A stretch of 33,320 bases of DNA. It comes from Bacteroidales bacterium. Lineage in GTDB: Bacteria; Bacteroidota; Bacteroidia; Bacteroidales; GCA-2748055. Under the pieces are notes generated by a model that was given only the letters and a program-made list of their open reading frames with translations, made no database searches and was not told the origin of the DNA. The position numbers were made by a program, and so were the translations under genes. Positions 32,506-33,320 of this stretch are shown piece after piece. Position 1 is the stretch's first letter. Every line of letters starts with the position of its first letter. The DNA lies in contig JAGYMF010000006.1 in the NCBI GenBank assembly GCA_018400695.1, positions 1-33,320 on the forward strand, written 5' to 3'.

Positions 32506-33320
32506 ATGAAAAGGAATATTTTTCGTTTGTTCGCATTGGTGCTTCTTATTGTCTCTTCACTCAGTGTTTACGGACAGGAGGATTACCGTACCAGCCGTGC
32601 CTATGAAGAGATGCGGCTGACAGCCCTGGTTGAAGCACTTGAGGCCCATACAACTTTTGCTTTCTTTTTCGATCCCCATTATACCGATTCGATCGTTGCC
32701 GGACCTTTTGAGAAGGGAACCCCGCTGGATGAGGTCATACAGTTGTCGCTCCGCGGAACAAACCTGGATTTTCACAGGGAGGGAAACGCTTACTTTCTCT
32801 TCCCGGGAGACAACCTCATCACTGAACTTCCTGAATTCGAAACGCATCCTGACGTGGTGCAAGTGGAGGACGATGGCGAAAATGAGAACGGTAACAGGAA
32901 ATACCTGGAGACGATCAGCATCTCCAGGGACAATGTGATCACTGTGGGGGAGGCTCAGAGTAACGCTGTAGGTGGGAAAAGCATGGTAACCGGACACATT
33001 ATGAACAGGAGCACCGGGGAGGCCATGATCGGTGCCACAATCTATATCAAAGAGCTTGAGCTGGGAACCATCACGGATGTGAACGGCAGGTTCAGCCTCC
33101 GCATCTTTCCCGGTCAGTATACCATGTCCGTGAACCACATGGCCATGAAGGAGATCGAGTATGGCCTGATGGTGCTGTCAGGTGGCAGCCTGACCATCGG
33201 ACTTGAAAATGAGCTGATCGAGCTGGAGGAGATCACGGTATTCGACAAGCGACGTGGCAATGTGAAGGGGATGTTGATGGGGTTTGACAGGATCAGCGCC
33301 GCGGCTGTCAAGGAGATCCC
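32506..33320 (+). CDS. TonB-dependent receptor, N-terminal part (3' truncated by window edge)
   Basis: This reading frame is open to the window end and is absent from the ORF track. It begins MKRNIFRLFALVLLIVSSLS, a signal peptide. Residues ~35-100 form an STN (secretin/TonB short N-terminal) domain, with LVEALEAHTTFAFFFDPHYT and GTPLDEVIQLSLRGT. Residues ~158-240 are a CarboxypepD_reg-like domain (VTGHIMNRSTGEAMIGATIYI, TDVNGRFSLRI). The last visible residues (AAVKEIP) fit the start of the plug domain. Such receptors import large or scarce ligands across the outer membrane. The linker ~101-155 is acidic and unusual. Ligand unknown; it shares an operon with the preceding exported protein. Confidence 0.88.
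   Translation, partial: MKRNIFRLFALVLLIVSSLSVYGQEDYRTSRAYEEMRLTALVEALEAHTTFAFFFDPHYTDSIVAGPFEKGTPLDEVIQLSLRGTNLDFHREGNAYFLFPGDNLITELPEFETHPDVVQVEDDGENENGNRKYLETISISRDNVITVGEAQSNAVGGKSMVTGHIMNRSTGEAMIGATIYIKELELGTITDVNGRFSLRIFPGQYTMSVNHMAMKEIEYGLMVLSGGSLTIGLENELIELEEITVFDKRRGNVKGMLMGFDRISAAAVKEI

Overview
The window looks like a chromosomal segment from a member of the Bacteroidota (Bacteroidetes). Four things point there. Intergenic regions repeatedly carry TAnnTTTG-type -7 promoter boxes, and starts lack obvious Shine-Dalgarno sequences. There is a type IX secretion (T9SS) sorting domain, a Reg_prop/Y_Y_Y beta-propeller sensor fused to a SpoIIE phosphatase, and an STN/CarboxypepD_reg/plug TonB receptor. 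DnaE carries an N-terminal proofreading exonuclease. Many secreted proteins end their signal peptide in a Gln-containing GQ/SQ-type site. I see no rRNA, tRNA, CRISPR array, insertion sequence or prophage, and no gene-free stretch reaches 300 bp. The largest gaps are about 230 bp (18929-19167) and 190 bp (11228-11418).

Layout. The left edge (1-318) is the 3' end of ribD. A two-gene + strand operon follows: a secreted TPR/Ig-like/caspase-fold protein (440-2782) and, 3 bp later, a membrane propeller-SpoIIE phosphatase (2786-5947). On the - strand are a LOG-family protein, thioredoxin and an exonuclease-PHP-polymerase DnaE (5928-11227). A tiny protein that is only a signal peptide plus a T9SS sorting domain (11419-11757) precedes the rpsP-rimM operon, in which S16 has an unusually long Ala/Glu/Lys repeat tail.

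Next on the - strand are two compact operons. dapD-glycosyltransferase-sua5 (15601-13114) is joined by stop/start overlaps. zur-yidD-znuA-znuC-znuB (18928-15709) is a zinc-responsive unit with a palindromic operator candidate over its own promoter. Two + strand phosphofructokinases, both with the Asp/Lys signature of PPi-dependent enzymes, follow (19168-21742). A - strand block then holds a SPOR lipoprotein, a membrane EEP-family protein, two tandem rhomboid proteases, mutL and a small tail-anchored protein (21746-27218). gmhA (27306-27881) faces a large CPA1 Na+/H+ antiporter with a cyclic-nucleotide-binding domain (27902-30838). The right end has a Tyr-rich lipoprotein, an unrecognised exported protein and the 5' part of a TonB-dependent receptor running off the edge (32506-33320); the ORF track does not list this last gene.

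Most genes are housekeeping: riboflavin, lysine/peptidoglycan, tRNA t6A, ribosome, replication, mismatch repair, glycolysis and zinc uptake. The parts most likely to reward follow-up are the caspase/propeller-SpoIIE pair, the Zur operator with YidD inside the zinc operon, the cargo-less T9SS protein, and the unknown exported protein coupled to the TonB receptor. I did not find a clearly new multi-gene defence or mobile system. All assignments come from reading motifs by eye, without database searches.
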